DNA of 64,000 nt from DASQZT01 sp035638575. GTDB lineage: Bacteria > Acidobacteriota > Terriglobia > Bryobacterales > Bryobacteraceae. The position numbers and the translations under genes were made by a program. Of this stretch, positions 61,597 through 64,000 are shown piece after piece. Under the pieces are notes generated by a model, which saw nothing but the letters and a program-made list of their open reading frames with translations, did no database searches and had not been told where the DNA came from. Location of the stretch: positions 38,318 to 102,317 of the forward strand of contig DASQZT010000153.1 of the NCBI GenBank assembly GCA_035638575.1. Reading direction: 5' to 3'. Position 1 is the stretch's first letter, and each line of letters starts with the position of its first letter.

Positions 61597-63411
61597 ATGG
61601 ACCGCGAATTCATCCGCAATTTCTCTATCATTGCGCACATCGACCACGGCAAATCGACTCTGGCGGATCGTCTGCTGGAGATCACCGGCGCCCTGACGCA
61701 GCGCGAAATGATGGAGCAGGTCCTCGATACCATGGACCTGGAACGCGAGCGCGGCATCACCATCAAGGCCCACGCCGTGCGCCTGAATTACCGGGCGGAT
61801 GACGGCAACCTGTATCAGCTCAACCTCATCGATACGCCCGGGCATGTGGACTTCTCGTACGAGGTGTCGCGCAGCCTGCAAGCCTGCGAGGGCGCCCTGC
61901 TGGTGGTGGACGCGTCGCAGGGCGTGGAGGCCCAGACGCTCGCCAACACCTACCTGGCGCTGCACCACAACCTGGAAATCATTCCGGTCATCAACAAGAT
62001 CGATCTTCCGGCCGCCGAGCCCGAGCGCATCCGCGAGCAGATCGAGACCATCATCGGGCTGGATTGCCGCGACGCCGTGATGACCAGCGCCAAGCAGGGC
62101 ATCGGCGTGCACGAGGTTCTCGAGGCCATCGTTCACCTCGTGCCACCGCCCAAAGGGTCGCCCGATGCGCCCCTGCGCGCCCTGATCTTCGATTCCTGGT
62201 TCGACCCCTACCGCGGCGTGATCATCCTGGCGCGCGTGGTGGACGGCCGCCTGCGCATGAAACAGAAGATCCGCCTGTGGTCCCACGGGCAGACCTTCGA
62301 AGTCGAGGGACTCGGCTACCAGGCGCCCAAGGCCACGCCCTGCGACGAGCTTTCCGCCGGCGAGGTGGGATTCCTCTTCGCCAACATCAAGACCGTGTCC
62401 GACGCGCAAATCGGCGACACCATCGTGGAGCACGAGAATCCGCCTGACGAGCCGCTGCCCGGCTTCGAGGAGATCAAGCCCATGGTGTTCGCCGGGCTCT
62501 ACCCGGTGGAATCGCACGAGCATGCCCTGCTGCGCGACGCCCTCGAAAAGCTGCGGCTCAACGACAGCGCCTTCAGCTTCGAGCCCGAGAACTCGGTGGC
62601 GCTGGGCTTCGGATTCCGCTGCGGATTCCTCGGCCTGCTGCACCTGGAGATCGTGCAGGAGCGCCTGGAGCGCGAGTTCAACATCGATCTCATCACCACC
62701 GCGCCGGGCGTCCGCTACGTCATCACCACCACCACGGGCGAGCGGATCGCCATCGAGAACCCCACCAAGTTTCCCGATCCATCGGAGATCAAGCAGATCG
62801 AAGAGCCCATCATCGACGCCACCGTGATCACGCGCGAAGAGTACCTGGGCGGCATCCTCAAGCTGCTCGAAGAGAAACGCGGGACGCAGAAGAAATTCGA
62901 ATACATCGGCGGCGGCCGCGTGATGCTGCTCTACGAGATGCCGCTGAACGAAATCGTGATGGACTTCTACGACCGGCTGAAATCCTCCTCTCGCGGCTAT
63001 GCCTCGCTGGATTATCACCTGTCCGGCCACCGCGTCTCTCCGATGGTCAGGCTGGACGTGCTGGTGGCCGGCGAGCCGGTGGATGCGCTCTCCATGATCG
63101 TGCACCGCGACTTCGCCTACGATCGCGGCAAGGAGCTGATCTCGCGCCTGCGCCGCCTCATCCCGCGCCAGATGTTCGAAGTGGCCCTGCAAGCCGCCAT
63201 CGGCAACAAGATCGTGGCGCGCGAGACCATTTCCGCCATGCGCAAGAACGTGCTGGCCAAGTGCTACGGCGGCGACATCACCCGCAAGCGCAAGCTTCTC
63301 GAAAAGCAGAAGGAAGGCAAGAAGCGCATGAAGCGCGTGGGCCGCGTGGAGATCCCGCAGGAGGCCTTCCTGGCGGTGCTCAAAGTGGGGCAGGGCGAGG
63401 AAGAAGAGTAG
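61597..63411 (+). CDS. lepA: Elongation factor 4 (LepA)
   Basis: LepA/EF-4 is a ribosome-associated GTPase that acts on stalled or mistranslocated ribosomes and in 30S biogenesis. The GTPase motifs are AHIDHGKST (G1), DTPGHVD (G3) and NKIDL (G4). The C-terminal domain has the LepA-specific end (IPQEAFLAVLKVG). The 604-residue length is normal. A GATAAT at 61569-61574 is a possible -10 element, 22 bases before ATG 61597. Confidence 0.97.
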   Translation: MDREFIRNFSIIAHIDHGKSTLADRLLEITGALTQREMMEQVLDTMDLERERGITIKAHAVRLNYRADDGNLYQLNLIDTPGHVDFSYEVSRSLQACEGALLVVDASQGVEAQTLANTYLALHHNLEIIPVINKIDLPAAEPERIREQIETIIGLDCRDAVMTSAKQGIGVHEVLEAIVHLVPPPKGSPDAPLRALIFDSWFDPYRGVIILARVVDGRLRMKQKIRLWSHGQTFEVEGLGYQAPKATPCDELSAGEVGFLFANIKTVSDAQIGDTIVEHENPPDEPLPGFEEIKPMVFAGLYPVESHEHALLRDALEKLRLNDSAFSFEPENSVALGFGFRCGFLGLLHLEIVQERLEREFNIDLITTAPGVRYVITTTTGERIAIENPTKFPDPSEIKQIEEPIIDATVITREEYLGGILKLLEEKRGTQKKFEYIGGGRVMLLYEMPLNEIVMDFYDRLKSSSRGYASLDYHLSGHRVSPMVRLDVLVAGEPVDALSMIVHRDFAYDRGKELISRLRRLIPRQMFEVALQAAIGNKIVARETISAMRKNVLAKCYGGDITRKRKLLEKQKEGKKRMKRVGRVEIPQEAFLAVLKVGQGEEEE

Positions 63412-63509
63412 GCGGACAGCGCGTGATCCCGTGCGGACTACCGCGCTTATAGTAGATGGCCGGGGCGGGCGCCTGGAGCGGAACGAAGGTGCGTGCGCGG
63501 GTACGGGGT

Positions 63510-63521
63510 CAGTCGCGACTG
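63510..63521. repeat. 12-base perfect palindrome
   Basis: CAGTCGCGACTG lies within GGGG...CCCC flanks in the 300-base gap between lepA and the truncated exported gene. The gap holds no gene and no clear promoter apart from a TATACAAT near 63683. Confidence 0.3.
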
Positions 63522-63711
63522 GTTCCCCCTTAAAGTGGGGTCGTAGCCCGGAACGGTACTGAACCTTGGCCCGTGAATCCAAGCTGCGGATGGCCGCGCG
63601 AATTGTGGAGCATCCTGCGGTCGGGGGAGTGCGTCTAATCCGGCCAATGCGTTACGCCCCGGACTGATGTACGGTGATTTCTTATACAATTGAAACTGTT
63701 GCGGAGGAAGT

Positions 63712-63900
63712 ATGGGAATCGCGAAGGGCGCGCGGATTCTATGTGTATTATTCGCTGCGCTCTCTTCCTTGCCCCGGGTGCGAGCACAGCAATCCGATGC
63801 GGCGAGGATTTACTCCAAGTCTTCAAAGAGCGTGTTGCTGATTTTCGTGAAATCCGCTGAAATGGGGTATTTACTTGACTCAGGTGACCCCAAGATGTAG
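63712..63900 (+). pseudogene. Exported protein gene truncated by an insertion sequence
   Basis: A good site (GGAGGAAG) precedes ATG 63712. The first 25 residues are a signal peptide (CVLFAALSSLPRVRAQQ). SDAARIYSKSSKSVLLIFVKSAE then resembles the start of a trypsin-like serine protease, where a domain would normally follow. From about 63862 the sequence is that of the insertion sequence and the frame stops at 63900 after 13 unrelated residues. The rest of the gene should lie beyond the insertion, outside the window. Confidence 0.6.
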
Positions 63901-63903
63901 TAT
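63875..63903 (+). promoter_or_regulatory. Promoter of the transposase gene
   Basis: TTGACT (63875-63880), a 17-base spacer and TAGTAT (63898-63903) lie just before the transposase ATG at 63912, suggesting a leader of only a few bases. Confidence 0.5.
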
Positions 63904-63911
63904 GGCGTTCC

Positions 63912-64000
63912 ATGGAGGATTATCCGCGAAATCTGGCGGAATTCGAGGCCCGTTTCTCTACAGACGCTGCGTGTCGGGAGTATCTGGTCCGGCTGCGGTG
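63912..64000 (+). CDS. IS1595-family transposase, 5' part
   Basis: The first 29 codons read MEDYPRNLAEFEARFSTDA, then ACREYLVRLR, which matches the start of IS1595/ISXO2-type transposases; a zinc-ribbon and DDE-type catalytic domain should follow. The gene is cut by the window edge. The start is the ATG inside GTTCCATGGAGG. The family is by recollection of the typical N-terminus. Confidence 0.8.
   Translation, partial: MEDYPRNLAEFEARFSTDAACREYLVRLR

Larger units (their letters stand above)
63863..64000 (+). mobile_element. IS1595-family insertion sequence, left part
   Basis: The insertion begins near 63863 (TGGGGTATTT) and runs off the window. TGGGGT and ACCCCA (63885-63891) around its left end form a hairpin, and the transposase gene follows. 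The exact left end and target duplication cannot be set without the other side. Confidence 0.65.

Overview
The window is GC-rich bacterial chromosome, most likely from an acidobacterium of the Solibacter/Bryobacter type. The grounds are two secreted proteins with the TIGR03437-type C-terminal module, one TIGR03435-type protein, a secreted surface protein of a kind I associate with this group, a BamA with a Pro/Gln-rich N-terminus, and no rRNA, tRNA or CRISPR. Species-level assignment cannot be made from the sequence alone.

Layout. 1-4.9 kb: a possible promoter and structured leader, then two large exported proteins and a strong intrinsic terminator. 4.95-21.3 kb: a co-directional division and cell-wall (dcw) cluster, mraZ-rsmH-ftsL-ftsI-murE-murF-mraY-murD-ftsW-murG-murC-ftsQ-ftsA-ftsZ. 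Most junctions overlap or are separated by a few bases. murB and ddl are absent, and a 112-bp inverted-repeat element sits in frame inside the 5' end of murG. 21.3-30.3 kb: murI (reverse), purS, glmS, a Tat-type aldo/keto reductase, a STAS antagonist behind a near-consensus promoter, then a reverse-strand group (small unknown protein, UvrC-like protein, aldo/keto reductase, thrS). 30.3-40.3 kb: ECF sigma factor with zinc-type anti-sigma factor, a reverse TIGR03437 protein, a sugar-1-phosphate transferase, a pyrE-like gene, and a coupled run of exported methyltransferase, histidine kinase, beta-propeller lipoprotein and bshA. 40.3-43.2 kb: a candidate structured RNA with terminator, a two-subunit B12-dependent acyl-CoA mutase whose specificity residues look like isobutyryl-CoA mutase, and a higBA remnant. 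43.2-49.7 kb: a TIGR03435 protein, bamA with two tandem Skp/OmpH-like chaperones, and a frameshifted Gly-rich exported protein. 49.7-60.6 kb: reverse-strand genes: guaA, a Lys-rich coiled-coil protein, a carboxy-terminal protease, and a tight nine-gene run (CPA2 antiporter, tandem DUF190, DUF190, dynamin-like GTPase, TlpA-like protein, enoyl-CoA hydratase, ribH, nusB). 60.8-64 kb: a DUF433/DUF5615 toxin-antitoxin pair, lepA, and an exported-protein gene cut off by an IS1595-type insertion sequence that runs off the window.

Most of the window is envelope biology: peptidoglycan precursor synthesis and septation (dcw, murI, glmS), outer-membrane assembly (bamA, skp pair), surface polysaccharide priming (sugar transferase) and exported proteins. 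The most unusual items are the antiporter-DUF190-dynamin operon, the MurG N-terminal insertion, the mutase with Phe/Gln in place of the methylmalonyl-CoA mutase Tyr/Arg pair, the exported methyltransferase, and two candidate structured RNAs.
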